A stretch of 64,000 bases of DNA from Novosphingobium percolationis. Its GTDB lineage: Bacteria > Pseudomonadota > Alphaproteobacteria > Sphingomonadales > Sphingomonadaceae. The translations under genes were made by a program, and so were the position numbers. The notes beneath the pieces are model-generated. The model saw only the letters and a program-made list of their open reading frames with translations. It made no database searches and had not been told where the DNA came from. The stretch is from assembly GCF_020179425.1 (NCBI RefSeq), contig NZ_JAILYM010000004.1:62001-126000 (forward strand), in the 5' to 3' direction. Of this stretch, positions 44,547 to 52,601 are shown one piece after another. How positions within the stretch are numbered: position 1 is the stretch's first letter; the number at the start of each line of letters is the position of its first letter.

Positions 44547-45308
44547 ATGACCGACAAGACCCGCATCTGGACCGCCGCGCTGATCGTGATCGGGGATGAA
44601 ATCCTCTCCGGCCGCACGCAGGACAAGAACATCGCGCAGATCGCCACCTGGCTCGGCGTGCAGGGTATCCGCCTGCGCGAAGTGCGCGTCGTGGCCGACG
44701 ACATGGACGCCATCGCCGAAGCGGTGAACATCTTGCGCGCCCGCAACGATTACCTGTTCACCACGGGTGGCATCGGCCCCACGCACGACGACATCACCGT
44801 CGATGCCATCGCGGCCGCCGTGGGCGTGCCCGTGATCGTCCACCCCGAAGCCCGTGCCGTGCTGGAACGCTATTACGAAACGCGCGGCGGGCTGACCGAT
44901 GCGCGCCTGCGCATGGCGCGCGTGCCCGAAGGCAGCGACCTCATCGTCAACCGCATGTCGGGCGCGCCGGGGATCAAGTGCGGCAACATCTTCATCATGG
45001 CGGGTGTCCCCTCGATCACCGCGGGCATGCTCGATGGCCTGACCGGCACGCTCGAAGGCGGGCTGCCGCTGCTTTCCACCACGGTCGGCTGCTGGGTCGC
45101 CGAAAGCGAGATCGCCGATCTTCTGGCCCGGACCGAGCGCGCCTATGAAGGCGTACAGATCGGCAGCTACCCGTTCTTCCGCGAAGGTCGCACCGGCGCC
45201 AACTTCGTGATCCGCTCGACCGATCAGGCCCAGCTGGACGCCTGCGCCGGGGCGCTGTCCGATGCGCTGGCGGGGATCGGGCGCGAGCCGTTCGCCGGGG
45301 GCATCTGA
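44547..45308 (+). CDS. CinA-type molybdopterin-binding (MoCF) domain protein
   Basis: The product has 253 residues from the ATG at 44547. The MoCF fold is shown by ALIVIGDEILSGRTQDKN, TTGGIGPTHDDIT and MSGAPGIKCGNIFIMAGVPS. It corresponds to the N-terminal half of CinA without the nicotinamide-nucleotide amidase half. Relatives hydrolyse ADP-ribose or FAD-like pyrophosphates; the role here is not established. Confidence 0.88.
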   Translation: MTDKTRIWTAALIVIGDEILSGRTQDKNIAQIATWLGVQGIRLREVRVVADDMDAIAEAVNILRARNDYLFTTGGIGPTHDDITVDAIAAAVGVPVIVHPEARAVLERYYETRGGLTDARLRMARVPEGSDLIVNRMSGAPGIKCGNIFIMAGVPSITAGMLDGLTGTLEGGLPLLSTTVGCWVAESEIADLLARTERAYEGVQIGSYPFFREGRTGANFVIRSTDQAQLDACAGALSDALAGIGREPFAGGI

Positions 45309-45320
45309 GCCGCCGGGCGC

Positions 45321-45902
45321 GTGGCCTTGCGCGAATCCCTCGCCCTGCCCGCAGCCGCCCTGCCCGCCGCCCTTGTTGCGGCGGCCAGCCTGGCTGGCTG
45401 CGCGCCGGCACAGCTCCACCGCTTCCAGCAGGCCTTGCGTGCACGTGACAGTGCCACCGCCGCCCTCACCGACTGGTGCCGCGTCGAAGGCATCGCGCCT
45501 GCAGGCGAAATCCGCGCGCTGGTCGATCGCGGCGCGTTCGAAGCGCCCGACGCGCAGACCCGCGCGGCGCTCGGCCTTGCCCCCGGCCAGCCTTTCGGCT
45601 TCCGCCACGTGCGCCTGGCCTGCAACGGCGTGGTCCTGTCCGAAGCCAAGAACTGGTACATCCCCGCCGCGCTGACGCCCGAGATGAACCGCACGCTTGA
45701 AACCAGCGATGCACCGTTCGGCAAGGTCGTCGCTCCGCTCGGCTTCCACCGCGAACGCCTGTCCGAACACGCGGGCGGCTGGCCGGGCTGCCCCAAGGAC
45801 ACCGTGCTTTCGCATCGCGGCCTCTTGCGCCGGGCCGACGGGACCGCCATCAGCCTCGTTATAGAGTGTTATACAAAAGCCAATTTCAGAAAAAAGGGAT
45901 GA
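45321..45902 (+). CDS. Lipoprotein with chorismate-lyase-like features
   Basis: The product has 193 residues from a GTG at 45321. A signal peptide ends in the lipobox SLAGC. The mature part has RHVRLACNGVVLSEAKNWYI, NRTLETSDAPFGKVVAPLGF and LSHRGLLRRADGTAISLVIE, which recall the UbiC (chorismate pyruvate-lyase) fold. UbiC is cytoplasmic, so an exported copy would be unusual. Fold assignment is tentative. It ends four bases before the enoyl-CoA hydratase gene. Confidence 0.5.
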   Translation: MALRESLALPAAALPAALVAAASLAGCAPAQLHRFQQALRARDSATAALTDWCRVEGIAPAGEIRALVDRGAFEAPDAQTRAALGLAPGQPFGFRHVRLACNGVVLSEAKNWYIPAALTPEMNRTLETSDAPFGKVVAPLGFHRERLSEHAGGWPGCPKDTVLSHRGLLRRADGTAISLVIECYTKANFRKKG

Positions 45903-45906
45903 GGGA

Positions 45907-46692
45907 ATGAGCGAACTGGTCACCATCGAAAAGCGCGACGCCATCGCGATCGTCACGCTCAACCGGCCCGAAGCGATGAACGCGCTGTCGCGGGCCCTGC
46001 GCGATGCGCTGGCCAAGGCGATGGACCAGGTCGCCGCTGACGACGACGTTTCGGTCGTGATCCTAACCGGCGCGGGCGAGCGCGCCTTCTGCGCCGGGCT
46101 CGATCTCAAGGAACTGTCGACCGGCAACGGCCTGTCCGCCGTCGCCCCCACGGGCGACGAGCCCGCCGACCCGGTCCATGCCATCGAATTCTGCCCCAAG
46201 CCCGTGATCGGCGCGATCAACGGCGTCGCCATCACCGGCGGTTTCGAAGTCGCCATCGCCTGCGACGTGCTGATCGCCAGCGACAAGGCGCGCTTTGCCG
46301 ATACCCACGCGCGCGTGGGCATCCTGCCCGGCTGGGGCCTGTCGCAGAAGCTGCCGCGCCTGATCGGCCTCGCCCGCTACAAGGAAATGGCCTTCACCGG
46401 CAACTTCATCGATGCAGCGAAGGCGCTCGAATGGGGCCTCGTCAACCGCGTGGTGCCCGCCGCCGACCTCATCGACACCGCACTGGCGCTCGCCGCCGAA
46501 ATGGCCACCATCCCGGCCCGGACGCTGTCGGCCTACAAGGCCCAGATCGACCAGGGCAACGCGCTCGCCTATGGCGAAGGCCGCACCCACGAAAAGAGCG
46601 CCAGCCGCGCGTTCTCCGCTGCGCTCACCCCCGAAGAGATCGCGGGCCGCGTCGCGGGCGTGCAGGCGCGCGGGCGCACGCAGGCAGGCTGA
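45907..46692 (+). CDS. Enoyl-CoA hydratase/isomerase family protein
   Basis: The product has 261 residues with the crotonase fold: RPEAMNALSRALRDAL, the oxyanion segments FCAGLDLKEL and INGVAITGGFE, and VGILPGWGLSQKLPRLIG. One catalytic Glu is present (GGFEVAIAC); the second, found as PE..LG in classical hydratases, is replaced (THARVG). It may be a hydratase acting by another residue or a different crotonase-family reaction. An operon with the preceding lipoprotein is likely. Confidence 0.85.
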   Translation: MSELVTIEKRDAIAIVTLNRPEAMNALSRALRDALAKAMDQVAADDDVSVVILTGAGERAFCAGLDLKELSTGNGLSAVAPTGDEPADPVHAIEFCPKPVIGAINGVAITGGFEVAIACDVLIASDKARFADTHARVGILPGWGLSQKLPRLIGLARYKEMAFTGNFIDAAKALEWGLVNRVVPAADLIDTALALAAEMATIPARTLSAYKAQIDQGNALAYGEGRTHEKSASRAFSAALTPEEIAGRVAGVQARGRTQAG

Positions 46693-46897
46693 AGGAGCCC
46701 GCCACCCGCGCATTTGCGCTGTCCTACAAGGTGAAAGGCCGTCATGCTCTCGCGGGCCGACGGCCCGCCGCCCTGCGCGCCTGCGCGCGCCTTGCACGAA
46801 ACCCTGCTCCACGCCGTTGTTTCGTCAACAAGCTTGGGGGAAGCGCCTGAAAAGGCGTGATTCGCCAGAAATCCGGTCGGCGCGTTTGTTGATGCCT

Positions 46898-47176
46898 TCA
46901 ACCAGCCGATTTCGCCCGCCGCCGCTTGCGCTTAGCATGGGGCGGCGGCGCGGGCGCCACCGTCCAGTCGGTGCCCGCCGCCGCATAGGCCTCCAGCTCG
47001 CGCCAGTGCCGGTCCCAGCCCGGCCCGCGCCGCTCGGGCGGCACTTCGGCCTCGACCATCACCCGCGCACGGGTCACCGGATTGTCGAACGCGGGATGAT
47101 CGGACACGGGGATCGGCACTCCTGACGGCCCGTGTCGATGCCCTGCGGCGCGCGGCGCGGCAAGGCTGCTGTCCAC
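46898..47176 (-). CDS. Small hypothetical protein
   Basis: The product has 92 residues from a GTG. The middle reads HPAFDNPVTRARVMVEAEVP and RGPGWDRHWRELEAYAAAGT, which looks like a conserved soluble domain, and the tail is basic (KRKRRRAKSAG). I recognise no family. It is divergent from the cytochrome-porin gene. Confidence 0.5.
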   Translation of the reverse strand: MDSSLAAPRAAGHRHGPSGVPIPVSDHPAFDNPVTRARVMVEAEVPPERRGPGWDRHWRELEAYAAAGTDWTVAPAPPPHAKRKRRRAKSAG

Positions 47177-47284
47177 GACATTCGCGCCCGCGCAAAGGGT
47201 TTCAACAACGCGGCCGCGCGCCGGTTATTCCGATGAAGACTTGTTCACGCGCGCGCCACCACCCAGTCACTTGGCCCCATACAG

Positions 47285-47317
47285 GGTCCTCCCAAGGACC
47301 GGATCGTCTCGATCCGG
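47285..47317 (+). promoter_or_regulatory. Two adjacent small hairpins in the leader of the cytochrome-porin gene
   Basis: GGTCCT (47285-47290) pairs with AGGACC (47295-47300). GGATCG (47301-47306), extended by CC, pairs with CGATCCGG (47310-47317) around a three-base loop. They share bases 47299-47300, sit directly before the G-rich ribosome site and end 13 bases before the ATG. They may control translation. Confidence 0.45.
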
Positions 47318-47330
47318 GGGGGATTCCAGC

Positions 47331-48719
47331 ATGACCGAATCGAGCTTTTCGAACCCGGCGGCACGCCGCCGCAGCCTGCGATGGTACGCCCTGCGCGCCA
47401 CCCTGCCCGCCGCTATCGGCGTCGTCGCCGTCCTCGCCGCCCGCCCGGCCATGGCCGTGCCCAGCTTCGCCGACCAGACCGGCCAGCCTTGCCAGGCTTG
47501 CCACGTCGGCGGCTTCGGCCCGCAGCTCACCCCCTTTGGGCGCGAGTTCAAGCTGAACGGCTACACCATGCGCGCCAAGGCCTTCAACGTGCCGCTCGCG
47601 GCGATGGCGCTCGCTTCCTACACCCACACGCGCAAGGATCAGGTCCCCGCGCCCGACAAGCTGAACGCCAACGACAACCTCGCCTTCGACCAGGGCAGCC
47701 TGTTTGTCGCGGGCGGCGTGGGCCAGCACTTCGGCGGCTTCGCGCAGATGACTTACGATGGCGTTGCGCGGCACTGGTCGTGGGACAACCTCGACCTGCG
47801 CGCCGTCACCAATGGTCGCGTGCTGGGCAGCGACGCCGTGTTCGGCGTCACACTCAACAACGCGCCGATGGTGCAGGACGTGTGGAACACGACCACCGCC
47901 TGGGGCTTTCCCTATACCGACACGACTGTCTCGGGCACACCGGGCGCGGCGCCGCTGATCGACGGCGCGCTGGCGCAGAACACGCTGGGCGTGTCGGCCT
48001 ACAGCTGGATCGGGCACAAGCTCTACATCGAAGCAGGCGCCTACGGCTCGCCCTCGGCGGGCACGCTGCGCTGGCTCGGTGCCGACCCGACCGATCCGGG
48101 CAAGCTGCGCGGCCTCGCGCCCTATGGCCGCGTGGCCTACCAGCAGGATCTCGCCGGCGGCACGCTGGAACTCGGCGCGTTCGCGCTCAAGGCCGCGATC
48201 GATCCGGGCCGCGATGCCTCGACCGGCAAGGGCGATCGCTATTCCGATCTCGGGCTCGACGCCTCGTTCCTCAAGTCCATCGGCAGCGGCGGCGACACGC
48301 TGACCGCGCAGATGCGCTACATCCACGAATCCAGCAACCTTGCCGCCAGTTGCCTGCTGGCCGCGCTCGGCCCCGATTGCGCGCACAACACGCTGAGCCA
48401 GTTGCGCGGCGATCTTGCCTACAACTGGCGCGGCAAGCTGGGCGCTACGCTCGGCGCGTTCTCGACCACCGGATCGCACAGCGCCTTCCTCTACAGCGGC
48501 CCGCTGGCACGCCCCGACAGCAGCGGGGTGATGGCACAGCTCGACTACACGCCGTGGGGTGGCGGCAATTCGCCGTTCGGCCCGCTCGTCAACATGCGGC
48601 TGGGCGTGCAGTACACTGCCTATGGCCGCTTCGACGGCGCCAGCCACAATTACGATGGTGCAGGCGCCAACGCTTCCGACAACAACGCATTGCGGGTGTT
48701 CACATGGCTGGCTTTCTGA
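47331..48719 (+). CDS. Fused monoheme cytochrome c / outer-membrane porin, Cyc2-like
   Basis: The product has 462 residues. A long signal peptide ends at about residue 42 (RPAMA). It is followed by VPSFADQTGQPCQACHVGGF with one heme site (C54-C57-H58) and PQLTPFGREFKLNGYTM. The remaining 380 residues alternate like a beta-barrel and end in Phe (FTWLAF). This order (one heme, FGR.FK motif, porin) is that of Cyc2, which takes electrons from Fe(II) across the outer membrane. The barrel is inferred from pattern, not computed. A cytochrome c gene overlaps its end. Confidence 0.75.
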   Translation: MTESSFSNPAARRRSLRWYALRATLPAAIGVVAVLAARPAMAVPSFADQTGQPCQACHVGGFGPQLTPFGREFKLNGYTMRAKAFNVPLAAMALASYTHTRKDQVPAPDKLNANDNLAFDQGSLFVAGGVGQHFGGFAQMTYDGVARHWSWDNLDLRAVTNGRVLGSDAVFGVTLNNAPMVQDVWNTTTAWGFPYTDTTVSGTPGAAPLIDGALAQNTLGVSAYSWIGHKLYIEAGAYGSPSAGTLRWLGADPTDPGKLRGLAPYGRVAYQQDLAGGTLELGAFALKAAIDPGRDASTGKGDRYSDLGLDASFLKSIGSGGDTLTAQMRYIHESSNLAASCLLAALGPDCAHNTLSQLRGDLAYNWRGKLGATLGAFSTTGSHSAFLYSGPLARPDSSGVMAQLDYTPWGGGNSPFGPLVNMRLGVQYTAYGRFDGASHNYDGAGANASDNNALRVFTWLAF

Positions 48720-49087
48720 TTCGCGGCACGTTCGCCGCCCTCGCCCTTTCAGCGCTCGGCACGACCGGCGCGCACGCCGCCGATGCGGGCGCGGGACGCA
48801 CCTATTTCAAGAGCCACTGCGCCGTCTGCCACGGCGATACCGCCAATTCCCCGCCGGGCATCGGCCCGCGCCTGTTCGGCGTGGTCGGGCGCAAGGCGGG
48901 GACGTTCCCCGGCTTCCACTATTCGTCGGCCATGGCCGCGGCGGGCTTCGCCTGGACGCCCGAGCAGCTGCGCCTCTACGTCGCCAGCCCGCAGGGCGTG
49001 GTCAAGGGCAACAAGATGCCCTTCCCCGGAATTGCGGGCGAAGGCGACCGCGCCAACGTGGTCGCCTATCTCCAGACGCTGCGCTGA
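48704..49087 (+). CDS. Periplasmic class I cytochrome c
   Basis: The product has 127 residues. A signal peptide ends in GAHA, followed by heme motif CAVCH (C39-C42-H43), a GIGPRLFGVVGRKAG loop and the Met ligand region GNKMPFPG near residue 105. It is a soluble monoheme electron carrier. The ATG lies 16 bases inside the end of the cytochrome-porin gene, so the two are translationally coupled and it is the obvious electron partner. Confidence 0.92.
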   Translation: MAGFLIRGTFAALALSALGTTGAHAADAGAGRTYFKSHCAVCHGDTANSPPGIGPRLFGVVGRKAGTFPGFHYSSAMAAAGFAWTPEQLRLYVASPQGVVKGNKMPFPGIAGEGDRANVVAYLQTLR

Positions 49088-49109
49088 CGCACATTCGCAG
49101 CGGGCAAGG

Positions 49110-49145
49110 AAAAAGGCCGGGAAGATCGCTCTTCCCGGCCTTTTT
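49110..49145. terminator. Strong bidirectional terminator
   Basis: A 16-base perfect stem, A5 GGCCGGGAAGA with its complement ending in T5, encloses the loop TCGC. It serves the cytochrome operon on the plus strand and rplA on the minus strand. Confidence 0.92.
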
Positions 49146-49168
49146 GTGTCTGCCGTCAGGTCAGGCGA

Positions 49169-49870
49169 TCAGGCGCCCTGAACCTCGGCGAGATCGATCT
49201 TGATGCCGGGGCCCATCGACGAGGACAGACCGACCTTGCGGACGTACTTGCCCTTGGCGCCGGCCGGCTTCGCCTTGACGATCGCGTCGACGAAGGCGTC
49301 GAAGTTGGCGCGCAGCGCTTCGTTCGAGAACGAGAGCTTGCCGATGCCACCATGGATGATGCCGGCCTTTTCGACGCGGAATTCGATCTGGCCGCTCTTG
49401 GCAGCCTTGACCGCATCGGCGACGTTCGGGGTCACGGTGCCCAGCTTCGGGTTCGGCATCAGGCCCTTGGGACCCAGCACCTTGCCGAGACGGCCGACGA
49501 CGCCCATCATGTCCGGCGTGGCGATCACGCGGCCATAGTCGAGGTTGCCGTTCTGCATGTCTTCGAGCAGGTCTTCCGCACCGACGCGGTCGGCACCGGC
49601 GGCAAGCGCGGCTTCAGCCTTGTCGCCACGGGCGAACACGGCGACCTTGACGTCCTTGCCGGTACCCGACGGCAGCGTGACCATGCCACGAACCATCTGG
49701 TCGGCGTGGCGCGGATCGACGCCGAGGTTCAGCGCGACTTCGAGCGTCTGGTCGAACTTGGCGGTGCCAAGGTCCTTGAGGAGCTGGATCGCTTCGTCAA
49801 CGCCGTGGAGCTTCTGGTTGTCGCCCAGCTTTTCGACCAGCGACTTCTGCTTCTTGGTCTGGTTTGCCAT
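49169..49870 (-). CDS. rplA: 50S ribosomal protein L1
   Basis: The product has 233 residues from the ATG at 49870. L1 motifs include [40 protein letters not shown] and [16 protein letters not shown]. It binds 23S rRNA at the L1 stalk and its own mRNA as a repressor. It follows rplK by four bases. Confidence 0.97.
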   Translation of the reverse strand: MANQTKKQKSLVEKLGDNQKLHGVDEAIQLLKDLGTAKFDQTLEVALNLGVDPRHADQMVRGMVTLPSGTGKDVKVAVFARGDKAEAALAAGADRVGAEDLLEDMQNGNLDYGRVIATPDMMGVVGRLGKVLGPKGLMPNPKLGTVTPNVADAVKAAKSGQIEFRVEKAGIIHGGIGKLSFSNEALRANFDAFVDAIVKAKPAGAKGKYVRKVGLSSSMGPGIKIDLAEVQGA

Positions 49871-49874
49871 GGTC

Positions 49875-50306
49875 TCAGCCCTCCACAACCTGGAGACCCA
49901 TCGAACGGGCCGAGCCCTCGATGATCTTGGTCGCCTGATCGATATCGTTCGCGTTCAGGTCCTTCATCTTCATCTGGGCGATCTCGGCAAGCTGCGAGCG
50001 CTTGATGGTGCCGGCCGATTCCTTGCCGGGGTTCTTCGAACCCGACTTGAGACCGACGGCCTTCTTGATGAAGAACGTGGCGGGCGGGGTCTTGGTCACG
50101 AACGTGAACGAGCGGTCCGCATAGACCGTGATCACGGTCGGCAGCGGCGTGCCCTTTTCCACTTCCTGCGTTGCAGCGTTGAACTGCTTGCAGAATTCCA
50201 TGATGTTGACGCCGCGCTGACCCAGCGCCGGACCGATCGGCGGGGCGGGCTTGGCTTCGCCTGCAGAAACCTGCAGCTTGATATAGCCTTCAATCTTCTT
50301 GGCCAC
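49875..50306 (-). CDS. rplK: 50S ribosomal protein L11
   Basis: The product has 143 residues, the usual length. The start is GTG at 50306, supported by an AAGGAGG ribosome site at 50313-50319. Motifs are [32 protein letters not shown] and [15 protein letters not shown]. It forms the GTPase-associated stalk base. Upstream in the normal order is nusG, but here a glycosyltransferase gene of opposite strand intervenes. Confidence 0.97.
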   Translation of the reverse strand: MAKKIEGYIKLQVSAGEAKPAPPIGPALGQRGVNIMEFCKQFNAATQEVEKGTPLPTVITVYADRSFTFVTKTPPATFFIKKAVGLKSGSKNPGKESAGTIKRSQLAEIAQMKMKDLNANDIDQATKIIEGSARSMGLQVVEG

Positions 50307-50512
50307 GGGTGGCCTCCTTTCTTCCTGTCGCCCGCAAAGGGGCTCAGAGTGAGCGGTCAGGCGAGAACCCGCCGGGCCCTCTTCCGCACGGAATCGCCAG
50401 CTCCGCCACAAGGACGGCACTCGCGAAGGCCGCGCGCATACCGGCATCCCGCCCGAAACGCAAGGGCCGCGCCGCTTGCGCACGCGTGAGAACCTGATAC
50501 CGGCCAGCGCCC

Positions 50513-51625
50513 ATGCGCATTGCCCTGATCGCCACGCACCACGCCGACTATGCGGCGAACCTCGCCGCCGCGCTGGCGGAACATCACGACGTGCTGCTGG
50601 TGCTCAGCCGCCGCAACTGCGCCCGGCAGATCCGCCCCGAATCGCTGGACTGGCTGCGCCAGCACCTGACCTTGCGCATCGTGCCGCACCACCTCGCCCC
50701 GCTTCAGCCGCTGATCGCGCTGCTCTGCGCCCGCCACATCGCCCGCTTCCGCCCCGACGTGGTCCATGCGCAGGAGCACCCGACGCGCTCGATGGCCCAG
50801 CTTGCCCGGCTGCTACGCGGTCGGCTGCCGTTCGTGACCACCGTCCACGATCCGCTGCCCCACAGCGGCGACGACGACCGCGCCGCCCGCACTTTCGCCC
50901 GCGCCTATGCCGCCCTGCGCGCCGCAAGCGACCGCGTGATCGTCCATGGGCAGAGCCTGGCCGAAGACCTCGCCCGGACCGGCGTACCGCACGAACGGAT
51001 CGCGGTCGTGCCTCACGGCGTGCTACATTTCGGCCGCCACGGCGGCGAAGTTCCGCAAGGCGCGCCCGATCGCCACCGCCTGATCTTCTTCGGGCGCATG
51101 GAGGCCTACAAGGGCCTTGCCGAGTTGCTCGACGCCAACGACCTCTGGCTGGCGCAAGGCGTGCCGGTGGACCTGCTGGTGGCGGGCGCCGGGCCGGAAG
51201 TGAACCGCCTCGCCCCCCGCCTTGCCGCCGCGCCCAACATCACCCTGATGCGCGGGCGGATCGCGCAGGACGAACTGGAACGGCTGGTGGCGGGCTCTGC
51301 CGCCGCGGTGCTGCCCTATCGCGATGCGACGCAGAGCGGAGTGATCGCCAGCACATATGGCGCGGGCCGCCCGGTCATCGCCACGCGCGTCGGCGCACTG
51401 GCCGAAGCGGTTCAGGATGGCGGGCTGATGGTGCCGGCGGGCGACATCGCCGCGCTGGCCGAAGCGGGCGCGCGGCTCGTCACCGAACCGGGCCTGCTCG
51501 AAACGCTGGAAGCTGCGGTGCAGCGCCGCCGCGACGGCGACCTGTCGTGGGCGGATATCGCCCGGCGCACCGCCGCGCTCTATGCTGCGGCGCGCCATGC
51601 CGTGACTGGCGCAGGCCGGGACTGA
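50513..51625 (+). CDS. Glycosyltransferase, group 1 (family 4-like)
   Basis: The product has 370 residues. The C-terminal GT-B half has [27 protein letters not shown] and the nucleotide-sugar motif [20 protein letters not shown]. The N-terminal half begins [21 protein letters not shown]. It has no membrane segment. It transfers a sugar to an unknown acceptor, perhaps a polysaccharide. It stands alone, inserted between nusG and rplK on the opposite strand. Confidence 0.88.
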   Translation: MRIALIATHHADYAANLAAALAEHHDVLLVLSRRNCARQIRPESLDWLRQHLTLRIVPHHLAPLQPLIALLCARHIARFRPDVVHAQEHPTRSMAQLARLLRGRLPFVTTVHDPLPHSGDDDRAARTFARAYAALRAASDRVIVHGQSLAEDLARTGVPHERIAVVPHGVLHFGRHGGEVPQGAPDRHRLIFFGRMEAYKGLAELLDANDLWLAQGVPVDLLVAGAGPEVNRLAPRLAAAPNITLMRGRIAQDELERLVAGSAAAVLPYRDATQSGVIASTYGAGRPVIATRVGALAEAVQDGGLMVPAGDIAALAEAGARLVTEPGLLETLEAAVQRRRDGDLSWADIARRTAALYAAARHAVTGAGRD

Positions 51626-51661
51626 TCCCGCCCGCGCCACGCCAGACAGCTTTCGCGGCGC

Positions 51662-52198
51662 TTACTTGACGAGTTCGACTTCCTCGAAGCTCAGCTCGAC
51701 CGGGGTCGCACGGCCGAAGATGGACACCGCCACCTTCACGCGCTGCTTCTCGAAGTCCAGCTCCTCGACGGTGCCGTTGAACGAGGCGAACGGCCCCGCG
51801 TTGACCTTGACCGAATCGCCGATCTCGTAATCGACCGCGACGTGCTTGCGCGGTTCAGCCGCGGCCTGCTCGCGCGCACCGAAGTAACGGGCGGCTTCCT
51901 TTTCGGAGATCGGCTGCGGCTTGTTGTTGTTGCCGAGGAAGCCGGTCACCTTGGGCGTGTTCTTGACGAGGTGGTAGATGTCGTCGTTCAGCGTCAGCTT
52001 GGCCAGAACGTAGCCGGGCATGAACTTGCGCTCGACCGCGACCTTCTTGCCGCGCTTGACCTCGGTGACGGTCTCGGTCGGCACTTCGACCGCTTCGACC
52101 AGCTGCGACAGGCCCATGCGTTCGGCCTCGGAAATGATCGCCTCGCGAACCTTGTTCTCAAAGCCGGAATAGGCGTGGATGATGTACCAGCGGGCCAT
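51662..52198 (-). CDS. nusG: Transcription termination/antitermination factor NusG
   Basis: The product has 178 residues with an N-terminal NGN domain (MARWYIIHAYSGFENKV, ERKFMPGYVLAKL, PKVTGFLG) and a C-terminal KOW domain (IGDSVKVNAGPFASFNGTVE). It binds RNA polymerase and links it to Rho or the ribosome. It lies 26 bases after secE. Confidence 0.96.
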   Translation of the reverse strand: MARWYIIHAYSGFENKVREAIISEAERMGLSQLVEAVEVPTETVTEVKRGKKVAVERKFMPGYVLAKLTLNDDIYHLVKNTPKVTGFLGNNNKPQPISEKEAARYFGAREQAAAEPRKHVAVDYEIGDSVKVNAGPFASFNGTVEELDFEKQRVKVAVSIFGRATPVELSFEEVELVK

Positions 52199-52224
52199 GG
52201 GTCTTCCTTGGATGGTCTTTTGGG

Positions 52225-52419
52225 TCAGGCGAGCGAGAGCAGCCACTGCACGGCAAACCCGAACAGGGTATCGATCCCGAGGAAGAACACCGAAAGAATC
52301 AGCATCATCACGCCCACGAAGATCGCGGTGGTGGTGGTCTCCTGCCGGGTCGGCCAGACGACCTTGCGCGCTTCGGCGCGGACCTGGTTGATGAACTCGC
52401 CGGGGCTGGTCTTGGCCAT
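52225..52419 (-). CDS. secE: Preprotein translocase subunit SecE
   Basis: The 64-residue product has the short alphaproteobacterial form: an amphipathic part (FINQVRAEARKVVWPTRQET) and a single membrane helix (IFVGVMMLILSVFFLGIDTL). SecE clamps SecY in the inner-membrane translocon. It precedes nusG, as is normal. Confidence 0.95.
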   Translation of the reverse strand: MAKTSPGEFINQVRAEARKVVWPTRQETTTTAIFVGVMMLILSVFFLGIDTLFGFAVQWLLSLA

Positions 52420-52478
52420 CGCTTGTTCGCTCTTCGCTTTCGCTTGCCTTGAGGAATGTCACGCCTTCCACCTAGGGG

Positions 52479-52520
52479 ACATCGCCGCCCCGGACAGGTC
52501 CGGGAGGGGCAGGGCGATGT
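52479..52520 (-). terminator. Large hairpin between the RTX gene and secE
   Basis: ACATCGCC (52479-52486) pairs with GGCGATGT (52513-52520). Inside, GCCCC pairs with GGGGC and CCGGAC with GTCCGG. It may end the RTX transcript or structure the secE leader. Confidence 0.55.
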
Positions 52521-52601
52521 TCCGATGTCGGAAAGTGCGTGTCATTTAGTCGCAAGCAACGCCAATGGCAAGGCGTTGCCTGAGCGCAGGCCCGGGCGCA
52601 G

